Shown one piece after another: positions 23,859 to 32,570 of a stretch of DNA of 64,000 nucleotides. Each line of letters begins with the position of its first letter. The stretch's first letter is position 1. A program made the translations under genes and the position numbers. Origin of the DNA: Clostridiales bacterium (lineage in GTDB: Bacteria > Bacillota > Clostridia > Christensenellales > Borkfalkiaceae); assembly GCA_003523255.1 (NCBI GenBank), contig DPGH01000008.1, positions 88,048 through 152,047 on the forward strand, read 5' to 3'. Under the pieces are notes generated by a model that worked only from the letters and a program-made list of their open reading frames with translations, did not search any database and had not been told where the DNA came from.

Positions 23859-24355
23859 TATTTAAAACCGTAACGGAATTTTCGTTTGCGGTGCAATTTT
23901 TTCTTTTAGGAAAATACACGGGTGTGGCGATGAACGTTATAGGCTGTATAAGAAATATCGTTTTTGCCGTTGTAATTGCCAAAAAAAAGTCGCCGCTTCC
24001 GGGCATAATTGTTTTTGCTGTTTTAACGATAACGGCGGGTGCGCTTACTTGGGCGGGGGCGATAAGTTTGCTTGCGATAATAGGTAAGACGTTTACAAAC
24101 TTTTCTTTCGGTATTAGTAATCCCAAACACGTGCGGTTGCTTACCATACCATCCGGTGTATGTTGGCTTATATACGATATACTCGGCAATTCGATTGCGG
24201 GTGCGGTGTTAGAGGTTCTCGGACTTATTTCTATCGCCGTGGGTTATTTCAGATACGATTTTAAAAATCGTAAAAAAGAGAAAGTTCAAGAAGGTTCGGA
24301 GAGCGAAACGGTTACGGAAGAAAGTGGCGAGGAAGAAGCAAAAGCCGCGCGGTAA
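23855..24355 (+). pseudogene. YgjV-like protein, main fragment
   Basis: This 166-residue frame covers the rest of a YgjV-like membrane protein. It has about five hydrophobic helices with the family-like VTEFSFAVQFFLLGKYTGVAM, MNVIGCIRNIVFA and VCWLIYDILGNSIAGAVLE, then a charged C-terminal tail rich in E and K. Without the 23769 fragment it lacks the first helix. It may still be translated by reinitiation at the ATGA overlap. Function of the family is unknown. Confidence 0.6.
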
Positions 24356-24381
24356 AGTCGGCTTTTTACATAGGAGAAAAA

Positions 24382-24638
24382 ATGAATATACGAAAATATG
24401 ATACCGGCGATTTAACGGCATGCCTCGATATATACAACTATTATATATTCGCCACTATATATCCGCCACGCACTACACGCTTGAGGAAACGCCGCTTTCC
24501 GCAGAGGAGTTTAAAGCGAGAATAGAGAAGATAACGGTAACCTATCCGTTTATCGTGGCGGAAGAAAACGCCTGCCGCGTAGAGCACGTTATATCGGAAG
24601 AGGCTTTTTCCGCAATAAAAAATTATTTTAACGAGTAA
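24382..24638 (+). pseudogene. decayed GNAT acetyltransferase gene
   Basis: The ATG at 24382, after AGGAG, opens MNIRKYDTGDLTACLDIYNY, a typical phosphinothricin-acetyltransferase-like N terminus. The frame is then lost. The expected continuation ATHYTLEETPLSAEEFKARI is found two frames over, after a short imperfect duplication (CGCCAC repeated at about 24452 and 24466). It then jumps from VAEENA to an unrelated-looking tail and stops, so the acetyl-CoA-binding core is missing. It is a remnant, not a working enzyme. Confidence 0.7.
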
Positions 24639-24709
24639 TTTGGTTATCAGATAAACGCCGCCGCGCTTTCGCCTCGCTAAACGGCGCGGCTGTTCTAAGG
24701 CTTTTTATT

Positions 24710-24730
24710 GCCCCGTCGGGGGCTTTTATT
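24710..24730. terminator. terminator after the GNAT remnant
   Basis: GCCCC (24710-24714) pairs with GGGGC (24719-24723), followed by TTTTATTTTG. It is convergent with the esterase gene on the minus strand. Confidence 0.6.
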
Positions 24731-24743
24731 TTGTTTAAGGCGT

Positions 24744-25733
24744 CTATTTTTCGAGCGACGCCGCTATGCGCTTTGACAGCGCGAGCTTATCCCCGGGGTG
24801 AATGTCGCCGTGCTCGCACACGTCGTAACTTTCTACGGTCGTAACGTTTTTAACCTGTTCGGTTATGCGCCGTTGAGCGTTTTGGACGCTTTTCCAGGCG
24901 TCGTCGTTTCTTCCGTCAAAATCGCAAATCACAACCACGGTAAAGCGCAGGTTTTCGTCTTTAAGACACGTCCGCCAGTTTTCGATAAGCGCGGCAAGAA
25001 GTTTTTCATATACGCGCCCCTCCGCGGGGGAGGTGTTGCTTTCTCCCTGATACCATACCGCCCCGCCGAAAGAGTAGGGGATTAGTTTTGCAAACATTTC
25101 GTTAAAAAGCAATCCGTCTTTATTCCAAAAGAATTTATGCCAGGTGCTGTCCGCATGCCGCAAATTTATCGGAACGTTCAGTTCGGGCGGCAGGTTAAAA
25201 TCTTTCTCTATCCACGCTTGTATGGTAGACGCACCCTGATAACAACACACCACGCCGACCGTTACCCCGAGCTTTTCACGCAAGGATCGTCCCGTATGGC
25301 AGGCTATCGCGCTTAAACGATAAGCGTTTTCGCTTTTAAGCGGTTGCCAGCCGTCTGCCTCGGTAAAAACGGCTTCGTCATATTCAACTCTGTTTACCGT
25401 AAAAAACCTTAATCTCGGGTCGCTCGGCAAATTCCTTTTAACGCTTTCTTGTCCTATGCGAAATTGTGCGTTAGATTGTCCAGCGATAAGTATCACTTCT
25501 CCGAAAGAAACGTTTTTGATAATAATTTCTTCTTTATCCGAAAAGACTTTTACGGTTTTACCGTCGCCGTAAGGTTGCGGCGGCAGTTCAATTAAAAATT
25601 TATTTCCGCACTGTACGGAAGGGTAAACCTTTCCCTCGAATTCAGCAAAAACATTTTCGCCGGTGCCGAATATGCGCGCCGGCTTGTTTGCTTGAAAAAT
25701 CATTCCGTCCTTAAAAATACCGTAAAGTCGCAC
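24744..25733 (-). CDS. SGNH-type sialate O-acetylesterase-like hydrolase
   Basis: This 329-residue cytoplasmic (no signal peptide) esterase is of the sialate-O-acetylesterase/SASA group. The catalytic serine block is AGQSNAQF, and GGAVWYQGESN marks the family. Near the C terminus GDIHPGDKLALSKRI carries the Asp-x-x-His pair. It probably removes acetyl groups from host glycans or sialic acids after uptake. The GTG start at 25733 is chosen because AAGGAG lies 7 nt upstream; an in-frame ATG 14 codons earlier lacks such a site. Confidence 0.82.
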   Translation of the reverse strand: MRLYGIFKDGMIFQANKPARIFGTGENVFAEFEGKVYPSVQCGNKFLIELPPQPYGDGKTVKVFSDKEEIIIKNVSFGEVILIAGQSNAQFRIGQESVKRNLPSDPRLRFFTVNRVEYDEAVFTEADGWQPLKSENAYRLSAIACHTGRSLREKLGVTVGVVCCYQGASTIQAWIEKDFNLPPELNVPINLRHADSTWHKFFWNKDGLLFNEMFAKLIPYSFGGAVWYQGESNTSPAEGRVYEKLLAALIENWRTCLKDENLRFTVVVICDFDGRNDDAWKSVQNAQRRITEQVKNVTTVESYDVCEHGDIHPGDKLALSKRIAASLEK

Positions 25734-25770
25734 GTGTAAACTCCTTAACCGTAAACCCTGTTTAAAGTAT

Positions 25771-25802
25771 AACACGCGTTGCCGTAAAAGACAACGCGTG
25801 TT
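25771..25802. terminator. hairpin between the lipoprotein and esterase genes
   Basis: AACACGCGTTG (25771-25781) pairs with CAACGCGTGTT (25792-25802). It lies downstream of the minus-strand lipoprotein gene, but the following T run is weak (TTATACTTT). Confidence 0.55.
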
Positions 25803-25818
25803 GATTAGTTTTTTAATT

Positions 25819-26430
25819 CTATTTGGTTTTGTAGCGGTAAGTTATATTGCCCGCATGGTTTTGATAAGCGTCCTCGATAAATATTTTAAACAGTTTTACG
25901 TCCGGGTCGGAGGAGTTTGCATCGTAAAATATTTCAAAAGAATATACTCCGTGTTCGTTATAATATCCGTCCTCGTCAACGCTGTCGTCTTTAACGAAAT
26001 AAAATGTATAAGTGGGGCAGGGATTTGTCGAATAATAATCTTCTATATCGGTTTTCTGTACTAAATAGTAACGATATTCCGAAGACGAAGAAGAATAAGT
26101 CTGCGTCGTGCCGAATTTACCGTTGTAGTTGGTTTTAAAGTATTCAAAATACGCTTCGGCGTTTCGGGTGAAAGTCGCTTCGTCCGGGCAGGGCTGACTG
26201 AAAGAGTAGCCGTTATTGTACCAAGTGTCGGTCGTGTGAATATCTCCCGAAAGTCCGGTAGGCGCGGTAAGACCCGACAGTCCCATATTTTCAAGTTCGG
26301 CGGCGGTAAACCAAGCCGAGGTATCGTGCGTGTCACCGGCGGGCGTTTCGTCTTCGGAGCAACCGCAAATACCTAAAACGCAACCGCAACATAAAATAAG
26401 CGAGGTAAGCAAAGTTAAAAATTTTCTCAT
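25819..26430 (-). CDS. putative lipoprotein, unknown function
   Basis: This 203-residue protein has a signal peptide ending in ICGC, a plausible lipobox. The mature part is rich in Tyr, Ser, Thr and Asp and has no motif I recognise. A possible repeated theme is the TAAEL and TAPTGLSGDI region followed by aromatic-rich strands. The ATG at 26430 follows GGAGGG; a TTG four codons upstream overlaps that site. It is probably a small surface-exposed protein. Confidence 0.65.
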   Translation of the reverse strand: MRKFLTLLTSLILCCGCVLGICGCSEDETPAGDTHDTSAWFTAAELENMGLSGLTAPTGLSGDIHTTDTWYNNGYSFSQPCPDEATFTRNAEAYFEYFKTNYNGKFGTTQTYSSSSSEYRYYLVQKTDIEDYYSTNPCPTYTFYFVKDDSVDEDGYYNEHGVYSFEIFYDANSSDPDVKLFKIFIEDAYQNHAGNITYRYKTK

Positions 26431-26534
26431 AAATCCCTCCAAGATTTTTTATTTACACATTATACCATATATTATAATCCCCCGCAAGTAGTCAAGGAAA
26501 ACTTTCGGTAAAAATCAGGGCGAATTTTTCATAT

Positions 26535-26568
26535 AAAAAAGGCGCAAGACCCGTTAGGGACTTACGCC
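26535..26568 (-). terminator. terminator of tRNA-Leu
   Basis: On the minus strand GGCGTAAGTCCC pairs with GGGTCTTGCGCC across a TAAC loop (complement of 26541-26568), with one T-T mismatch, followed by TTTTTT. Confidence 0.85.
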
Positions 26569-26573
26569 GTATT

Positions 26574-26656
26574 TGGTGCGGATGAAGAGATTTGAACTCC
26601 CACTCTTTCGAAATAGATCCTAAGTCTATCGCGTCTGCCGGTTCCGCCACATCCGC
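26574..26656 (-). tRNA. tRNA-Leu (anticodon UAG)
   Basis: This 83-nt gene has the acceptor stem GCGGATG/CATCCGC, an encoded 3' CCA (complement of 26574-26576), the G-T-loop GTTCAAAT segment and a class II variable arm. The anticodon stem ATAGA/TCTAT encloses loop CTTAGGA, giving anticodon UAG, which reads CUA and, with wobble, other CUN leucine codons. It is a single-gene transcription unit with its own promoter and terminator. Confidence 0.95.
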
Positions 26657-26664
26657 ACGACGAT

Positions 26665-26692
26665 ATTTTAGCACAGTTTACAAAAAAGTCAA
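26665..26692 (-). promoter_or_regulatory. promoter of tRNA-Leu
   Basis: On the minus strand TTGACT (26687-26692), a 16-bp spacer and extended -10 TGCTAAAAT ending at 26665. It lies just beyond the mgtE stop codon. Confidence 0.75.
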
Positions 26693-26698
26693 AGCGTT

Positions 26699-28075
26699 TT
26701 ACGATAAAAGCGCGATTGCCGCCGAGCAATATATTATAAGCGAAAGCGCGTCTACTATAGTGGTTATAAACGGACTTGCGACGACTGCGGGGTCGAGTTT
26801 GCATTTTTTCGCGACGAGCGGCAAGACGCACCCGACGAATTTTGCGAGGACGATAGTTACGAACAGCACGCCCGAAACAATTCCCGCAACCGCCCAGGTT
26901 ACGTCGTTATAAAGTCTGTCTACCAGCATAAGTTTTGCAAAACATACCGCGCTTACCGCAAGACCAAGCATCATTGCCGCGCGCAGTTCTTTCCATATAA
27001 CCTTAAAAATGTCCTTAAACTCCACGTCGCCGAGCGCGAGCGCGCGCACTATCGTAACGGAGGATTGACTACCCGCGTTGCCTGCGGTATCCATAAGCAT
27101 CGGAACGAAAGAGTAAAGCACCGCGCCGGTCGATAAGGCGGCAAGGCTCGATTCGTACTTAGAAAGTATAAGGCTCGTAAACGTTGCCGAAACCATGAGC
27201 AGTAAAAGCCAGGGGATACGCGCTTTCCATATGCTCCAGACCGATTGCTTTAAATAAGGCTTTTCGGTAGGGAGCATAGCCGCCATTTTTTGTATATCTT
27301 CGGTGGCTTCTTCTTGTAAAACGTCTACCGCGTCGTCTACGGTAACGATACCGACTATGCAACCCTCTTTATCCACTACCGGCAGAGCGAGAAAGTCGTA
27401 TTTAGAAAGTTTCATCGCGACCTGCTCTTTGTCTTCGAGCGTTTCTACGGTAACGAGGTTGGTGTCCATAACGTTTTCAATCGTTTCCGTAACGTCCGCA
27501 AGCAACATGTCTTTAACGGTAACCACGCCGATAAGGTGTTTTTTATCGTCGGTAACGTAGCAGGTGTAAATCGTCTCTTTATTAACGCCGGTCTTTCTTA
27601 TTTTGTCGAAAGCGGCTTCTATCGTCATTTTCGCGGAAAGAGAGATAAACTCGGTCGTCATGATAGACCCCGCGGAATCCTCGGGGTATTCGAGAAGTTC
27701 GTTTATCTGCTTTCTGTTTTCGGGGTCGGAGTTTTTAAGTATACGCTTTACGACGTTTGCCGGCATTTCTTCGATAACGTCTACCGCGTCGTCCATAAAC
27801 ATGTCGTTTATAACGGCTTTAAGCTCGGTATCGGTAAATGCCTTTATAAGTTCTTCTTGCGTGTCGGAATCGAATTCGACAAAAACGTCCGAAGCGAGTT
27901 CTTTAGGCAGCAGTCTGAAAAAAATCAAACGCTCGGTCTCGTTAAGTTCGCTTTCCATAAACCCCGCTATGTCGGCGGGTTCGGTGTCTAAAAGCGTCAT
28001 ACGGAGATCGGCAAACTTTCGGTTTTCAAAGTAATACAGTAATTTTTCGTTTAAAGTCTGTAATTCTTCGTTCAT
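26699..28075 (-). CDS. mgtE: magnesium transporter MgtE
   Basis: This 458-residue Mg2+ channel has an N-terminal helical domain, then two CBS domains at about residues 130-260 with ITTVKDMLLADVT-like and DAVDVLQEEATEDIQKM features. A C-terminal five-helix pore follows, with MDTAGNAGSQSS and IVLAKFVGCVLPL. Cytosolic Mg2+ binding to the N and CBS domains closes the pore. The ATG at 28075 follows GGGAGG; a longer frame begins inside the leader and is rejected. Expression is controlled by the M-box immediately upstream. Confidence 0.95.
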   Translation of the reverse strand: MNEELQTLNEKLLYYFENRKFADLRMTLLDTEPADIAGFMESELNETERLIFFRLLPKELASDVFVEFDSDTQEELIKAFTDTELKAVINDMFMDDAVDVIEEMPANVVKRILKNSDPENRKQINELLEYPEDSAGSIMTTEFISLSAKMTIEAAFDKIRKTGVNKETIYTCYVTDDKKHLIGVVTVKDMLLADVTETIENVMDTNLVTVETLEDKEQVAMKLSKYDFLALPVVDKEGCIVGIVTVDDAVDVLQEEATEDIQKMAAMLPTEKPYLKQSVWSIWKARIPWLLLLMVSATFTSLILSKYESSLAALSTGAVLYSFVPMLMDTAGNAGSQSSVTIVRALALGDVEFKDIFKVIWKELRAAMMLGLAVSAVCFAKLMLVDRLYNDVTWAVAGIVSGVLFVTIVLAKFVGCVLPLVAKKCKLDPAVVASPFITTIVDALSLIIYCSAAIALLS

Positions 28076-28090
28076 AAAATTTACCTCCCG

Positions 28091-28292
28091 TAAAATAAAA
28101 CCCCGCCGCAAAACGGCAGGGGATAAAATGCAAATCGTAAAAATGCAACCATTCTGGCTTTAGCACCGTAGGGCTGTGAAACTGCGTTGGATTATGCCTT
28201 GTTTTCGACATAGTCTGTTAAACCTTCTCGTAGTGTCTCCACTATTTCGCGGCAGCAGCCCGTATCCCTATGGTAGCCTTACCTACCGGACA
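28091..28292 (-). promoter_or_regulatory. M-box (Mg2+) riboswitch with terminator
   Basis: On the minus strand the leader carries conserved M-box segments: GGTAGGTAAGGCTACC, GGGATACGGGCTGCTGCC and the later CCCTACGGTGCTAAAGCC (28145-28292). It ends in the terminator CCCCTGCCG/CGGCGGGG (28101-28122) with TTTTATTTT. High Mg2+ should compact the aptamer and favour termination ahead of mgtE. Confidence 0.93.
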
Positions 28293-28315
28293 ATCGACTA
28301 TATAATTTAAGTATA

Positions 28316-28344
28316 AGTTTACACGCGGTGCGCCCGATTGTCAA
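28316..28344 (-). promoter_or_regulatory. promoter of the M-box/mgtE unit
   Basis: On the minus strand TTGACA (28339-28344), a 17-bp spacer and TAAACT (28316-28321). Confidence 0.7.
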
Positions 28345-28363
28345 CTGTTTTTTATACGTAACG

Positions 28364-28822
28364 TTATTTTTCGCTCGTTTCGTCTATAACCATATCCGGC
28401 TTTATCGCTTTTAAGGCGGCGGCAAATTCGGCGTATTCTTCTTTTTTTATAACGACCACGGTAAACGTGTTGCCCGTAAAGTACAAAACGAATTTTCCGC
28501 TTTTTTTAAACTCCGTCGCGCCGCTGATTTTTTCGGGCGGGTAAAAGGTTTTTATAATTCCCACCTTGCAGGTAACGCCGCTCTCGCTTACCGTATACGC
28601 GCTGAAAAACACTGAAAGCGAGCCTATCGATAACGCCACGCATACGATAACCAGAACCGCGCTTAAAACGGGATTTTGCGCGTAAATCGCACCGTTAGGC
28701 TCAACGCCTTTTACAAACTCGACGGCGGAAAACGCCGCCCCTGCCGCTCCTGCCGCCGCGGCGACCGCGCATAACAGCGTAACCGCGGGGGATAGTTTAA
28801 AACGAAACTTCTTTTTTAACAT
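28364..28822 (-). CDS. small membrane protein with PH-like domain
   Basis: This 152-residue protein has two membrane helices (about residues 12-35 and 50-72). A C-terminal beta-rich segment (YTVSESGVTCKVGIIKTFYPPEKISG, FVLYFTGNTFTVVVI) resembles bacterial PH-like (bPH) domains. Function unknown. There is no Shine-Dalgarno: the -10 TAAAAT (28829-28834, minus strand, preceded by TGG) ends 6 nt before the ATG, with TTGATT at 28853-28858, so the mRNA is predicted leaderless. Confidence 0.65.
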   Translation of the reverse strand: MLKKKFRFKLSPAVTLLCAVAAAAGAAGAAFSAVEFVKGVEPNGAIYAQNPVLSAVLVIVCVALSIGSLSVFFSAYTVSESGVTCKVGIIKTFYPPEKISGATEFKKSGKFVLYFTGNTFTVVVIKKEEYAEFAAALKAIKPDMVIDETSEK

Positions 28823-28907
28823 AATATGATTTTACCACGCCTTCAAGTAACAAATCAAGCGAAGAAAGTAAATTTTAGCGGATTTTACCGCTCGTTCCCT
28901 TTCGGCG

Positions 28908-28937
28908 TTGACAATTCGGCTTTTCGTGTGGTATTAT
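28908..28937 (+). promoter_or_regulatory. promoter of the aconitase-family gene cluster
   Basis: TTGACA (28908-28913), an 18-bp spacer and TATTAT (28932-28937). Confidence 0.65.
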
Positions 28938-28967
28938 TAAGCAAAATTCACGCTTACGGAGAACGAG

Positions 28968-31139
28968 ATGATTAAACTTATAAAAAAAGGCGTATATTAC
29001 GCGGGCGGCAAATTAGTCCGCGCCGCCGCGGCGGACGCCGAAAACGCTAAAAAAACCATGGCGTATAAAATACTCGCGGCGCATAACGTTGCGGGCGAGG
29101 GCGACGCACTCTCGATTAAATTCGACGAAATAACCTCTCACGACATTACGTACGTGGGAATCGTGCAGACGGCAAAAGCGTCGGGGCTGAAAGAATTTCC
29201 GCTCCCGTACACTTTAACCAACTGCCACAATTCTTTATGCGCGGTCGGCGGCACCATTAACGAGGACGATCACGTATTCGGGCTTTCCGCGGCGAGAAAA
29301 TACGGCGGCGCGTTCGTTCCTCCTCACCTTGCGGTTATTCATCAATATATGCGCGAGGCAAGGGCTTTCCCCGGGGGAATGATACTGGGCTCCGACTCTC
29401 ATACCCGTTACGGCGCGCTCGGTTGCATGGCTGTCGGCGAAGGCGGACCCGAACTCGTAAAACAACTTCTCGGCAGAACTTACGAAATAACCCGCCCGCA
29501 GGTTATCGCGGTTTATCTTAAAGGAAAATTAAGAAAAGGCGTCGGTCCGCACGACGTGGCTCTCGCGCTCGTAAAAGCGACTTTCGGCAACGGATTCGTT
29601 AAAAACAAAATACTCGAGTTTATCGGCGGCGGCATTAAGGGTCTTTCTATGGACTACCGCAACGGTATAGACGTTATGACGACCGAAACGACCTGTCTTT
29701 CTTCGGTATGGGAAACGGACAAAAAAACGGCGGACTATCTCGCGCTTCACGGCAGGGGCGGCGCGTATAAAGAAATGCACCCCGAGGACGGCGCGTATTA
29801 CGACGGCGCGGTGGTTGTAAATTTAAGCAAAATCGAGCCGATGATAGCGTTGCCGTTCCACCCCTCTAACGCGTATACGATAAGAGAGTTTTTATCCCGC
29901 CCGTACGAACTTTTAAAAGAGTGCGAAGAAAAGGGTAAAAAACTTTTACCCGAGGGTAAGGGCGAATTTAAACTTACGGATAAAATAAAGGACGGCAAAG
30001 TATATGTAGAACAGGGCGTTATCGCGGGTTGCGCGGGCGGCTCTTACGAAAACGTGGCGGAGGCCGCCGAAATTATCGGCGATACCCCGATAAATAATTT
30101 CGATTTTACTCTTGACGTTTATCCCGCAAGTCAGCCCGTATATAAAGGGCTGGTCGAAAACGGTTACGTTTCTACTCTTATGGACAGCGGCGCGGTGGTA
30201 AAAACGGCGTTTTGCGGTCCGTGTTTCGGCGCAGGGGACGTGCCTTGCAACAACGGGCTTTCGATACGCCATACCACGCGCAACTTTGAAAGCAGAGAGG
30301 GCAGCAAACCCTCGGGCGGGCAACTTTCCGCAGTCGCGCTGATGGACGCGCGCAGTATCGCCGCAACCGCTAAAAACGGCGGCGCGATAACTTCCGCTAT
30401 GGACGAAGCGTATTCGGCTAAAATCAAAAAATATCGTTACGACAACAAAATATATAAAGCGCGCGTGTTTAACGGAGTGGGCAATCCGCAACGCGGCGAA
30501 GAGTTGAGATACGGTCCCAACATTGCCGACTGGCCCAAAATGGAACCGCTTAAACGCGACCTTGTGCTTAAAGTCGTTTCCGTTTTAACCGACCCCGTTA
30601 CCACGACCGACGAACTTATTCCTTCGGGCGAAACTTCTTCTTATCGCTCTAATCCGCTTAAACTCGCGGAGTTCGCGCTTTCGAGAAAAGACCCCGGGTA
30701 CGTTGCCCGCGCGAAAGCGGTTAAGGCTGAAGGGCTCCCTAAAGAACTCGGGTTCGACGAAAACGTTACTTCGTACGGCAGCGTGGTATGCGCGGTGAAA
30801 CCCGGCGACGGCTCCGCAAGAGAGCAAGCCGCTTCTTGCCAGAGAGTTTTGGGCGGCGCGGCAAACATTGCGGTAGAGTACGCCACCAAACGTTACAGAA
30901 GCAACCTTATAAACTGGGGCATGATACCGTTTATCGCAAAAAAGAACGATTTTAACGTGGGCGATTACGTTTATATAAAAGACGTTAAAGAAAAAATCGC
31001 GAACGGCGATACCGAATTTTCGGCAGAAGTTATAAGCGGCGATAAAAAACGGCGCGTAACCCTTTCCGTCGCGCCGCTTACCGAAGCAGAGCGCAAAATA
31101 ATCGTTAAGGGTTGTCTTATAAATTATTACAGAGGTTAA
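28968..31139 (+). CDS. aconitase-family hydratase (YbhJ-like)
   Basis: This 723-residue 4Fe-4S dehydratase is of the aconitase superfamily. It has the LGSDSHTRYGALGCMAVGEG active-site block. Its three cluster cysteines match those of aconitase: one in AGCAGGSYENV (the CTNSSY position) and two in CGPCFGAG. The swivel domain is C-terminal. It is closest to the YbhJ branch, whose substrate is not settled; it may be the citrate/isocitrate aconitase of this organism, since an isocitrate dehydrogenase is also in the window. A GGAG-like site precedes the ATG. It heads a run of genes through luxS and ybaK. Confidence 0.85.
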   Translation: MIKLIKKGVYYAGGKLVRAAAADAENAKKTMAYKILAAHNVAGEGDALSIKFDEITSHDITYVGIVQTAKASGLKEFPLPYTLTNCHNSLCAVGGTINEDDHVFGLSAARKYGGAFVPPHLAVIHQYMREARAFPGGMILGSDSHTRYGALGCMAVGEGGPELVKQLLGRTYEITRPQVIAVYLKGKLRKGVGPHDVALALVKATFGNGFVKNKILEFIGGGIKGLSMDYRNGIDVMTTETTCLSSVWETDKKTADYLALHGRGGAYKEMHPEDGAYYDGAVVVNLSKIEPMIALPFHPSNAYTIREFLSRPYELLKECEEKGKKLLPEGKGEFKLTDKIKDGKVYVEQGVIAGCAGGSYENVAEAAEIIGDTPINNFDFTLDVYPASQPVYKGLVENGYVSTLMDSGAVVKTAFCGPCFGAGDVPCNNGLSIRHTTRNFESREGSKPSGGQLSAVALMDARSIAATAKNGGAITSAMDEAYSAKIKKYRYDNKIYKARVFNGVGNPQRGEELRYGPNIADWPKMEPLKRDLVLKVVSVLTDPVTTTDELIPSGETSSYRSNPLKLAEFALSRKDPGYVARAKAVKAEGLPKELGFDENVTSYGSVVCAVKPGDGSAREQAASCQRVLGGAANIAVEYATKRYRSNLINWGMIPFIAKKNDFNVGDYVYIKDVKEKIANGDTEFSAEVISGDKKRRVTLSVAPLTEAERKIIVKGCLINYYRG

Positions 31140-31142
31140 ACC

Positions 31143-31613
31143 GTGCGTAAAGCGACTTTGTGCTTCGTTAAAAAGGGCGACAAAATTCTGATGATTAACC
31201 GCAACAAACCGCCCTTCGTCGGAATGTGGAACGCAGTCGGCGGCAAAGTGAAAGAGGGTGAAAGCGTAACGGAATGCGCCCTTCGCGAAATAAAAGAGGA
31301 AAGCGGCGTAATAGCGGAACGTGCGGAAGTGTTTTCGGTTTTTACCTGGAACTACGACGACGAGGTGGGTTACGCTACGCTTTCGGTCTTACCGGACGAT
31401 TACGACGAAACGCGTTTTCCGATGGAAACCGAAGAGGGACTCGTTACGTTTAAGAATATAGACTGGATAATTTCGCCGAAAAATTACGGGGTTATAGACG
31501 ACCTTAAAATTTTCATCGGCGATATAAAGAACGGCAAAAAAGCCGATTATCATCTGATTTACGAGGGTAAAACGCTCGTTAAAGCGATAGAAAAACCGCA
31601 CGCGGAGAACTAA
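31143..31613 (+). CDS. Nudix hydrolase
   Basis: This 156-residue Nudix enzyme has a complete Nudix box (GX5EX7REUXEEXGU) at about residues 37-59: the glycine in GGKVKEGE and the metal-binding REIKEESG. The N terminus KATLCFVKKGDKILMINRNK and the overall length resemble MutT/YjhB-like 8-oxo-dGTP or NDP hydrolases. It starts at a GTG 3 nt after the hydratase stop and is probably cotranscribed. Confidence 0.88.
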   Translation: MRKATLCFVKKGDKILMINRNKPPFVGMWNAVGGKVKEGESVTECALREIKEESGVIAERAEVFSVFTWNYDDEVGYATLSVLPDDYDETRFPMETEEGLVTFKNIDWIISPKNYGVIDDLKIFIGDIKNGKKADYHLIYEGKTLVKAIEKPHAEN

Positions 31614-31618
31614 GTTGT

Positions 31619-32086
31619 ATGAATACGATAGAGAGTTTTAAAGTTAATCACCTTAAACTTAAAACGGGGCTTTACGTTTCGAGAAAAGACAGGTTTAACG
31701 GCGTTACGGTAACTACTTTCGATATGCGTTTTACCATGCCGAACAAAGAACCCGTTATGGAACCCGCCGAGATACATACGATAGAGCATCTCGGCGCGAC
31801 CTTTTTCCGTAACGGCGCGTTTTGCGACAAAGTCGTGTACTTCGGACCGATGGGGTGCAGAACTGGCTTTTATTTAGTCCTGTTCGGCGACCTTTCGCCG
31901 GAGGAAATATATCCCGAAGTAAAACGCGCGATGGAGTTTATCGTAAACTTTACGGGCGAAATACCCGGGGCGACCGCAAGAGAGTGCGGCAATTATCTCG
32001 ATCAGGACCTTGCGGGGGCGAAAAAACGCGCGGCGGAATATCTCCGCCGACTTGAAAACGATAAGGCGTTTAAATATGAAGAGTGA
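31619..32086 (+). CDS. luxS: S-ribosylhomocysteine lyase
   Basis: This 155-residue LuxS splits S-ribosylhomocysteine into homocysteine and DPD, the AI-2 precursor. Metal ligands are in HTIEHLG (two His) and in RECGNYLDQDL (Cys). The catalytic FGPMGCRTGFY cysteine is present. It is part of the activated-methyl cycle; no pfs homologue is adjacent. It overlaps the start of ybaK by 11 bases. Confidence 0.96.
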   Translation: MNTIESFKVNHLKLKTGLYVSRKDRFNGVTVTTFDMRFTMPNKEPVMEPAEIHTIEHLGATFFRNGAFCDKVVYFGPMGCRTGFYLVLFGDLSPEEIYPEVKRAMEFIVNFTGEIPGATARECGNYLDQDLAGAKKRAAEYLRRLENDKAFKYEE

Positions 32087-32555
32087 AGAAAAGACTAACG
32101 TAATGCGCATAATCGCGCAAAAAAAGGTGTGGTTTGAAAGTTTTAGTTATCCCGAGGACGGTACGCTTACGGGCGAGGACGTGGCGGCGTATATAGGAGT
32201 TAATCCTTCGGCAGCGTTCAAAACGCTCGTAACCGTCGGTAAAAGCGGCGCGCACTACGTTTTCGACGTGCCCGTGAATAAAGAACTGGACTTAAAAAAA
32301 GCCGCGCTCGCCGTGGGCGAAAAAAACGTGGCAATGGTAAAAAGCAAAGAACTTTTACCGCTTACGGGGTATATACACGGCGGTTGTTCGCCCGTCGGAA
32401 TGAAAAAATTCTTTACCACTACGTTCGACGAAACGGTAAAAAATTACGAAACGATTTATTTTTCGGGCGGAAGGATAGGCTCCTTTATCGCTGTAAAAAG
32501 GGAAGAACTCTGTAAACTTATAAATTATAACGTTGCGCCGCTTACCGACGAGTAA
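32076..32555 (+). CDS. ybaK: Cys-tRNA(Pro)/Cys-tRNA(Cys) deacylase, YbaK type
   Basis: This 159-residue trans-editing protein of the YbaK/EbsC family removes cysteine mischarged on tRNA(Pro). It has EEKTNVMRIIAQKKVWFESFSY at the N terminus, the conserved AAFKTLV segment near residue 45, and GYIHGGCSPVGMKK with FFTTTFDE. The start at 32076 overlaps luxS; an internal ATG at the MRII position is the alternative. Confidence 0.9.
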   Translation: MKSEEKTNVMRIIAQKKVWFESFSYPEDGTLTGEDVAAYIGVNPSAAFKTLVTVGKSGAHYVFDVPVNKELDLKKAALAVGEKNVAMVKSKELLPLTGYIHGGCSPVGMKKFFTTTFDETVKNYETIYFSGGRIGSFIAVKREELCKLINYNVAPLTDE

Positions 32556-32570
32556 GCGGTTTTCGTTTTT

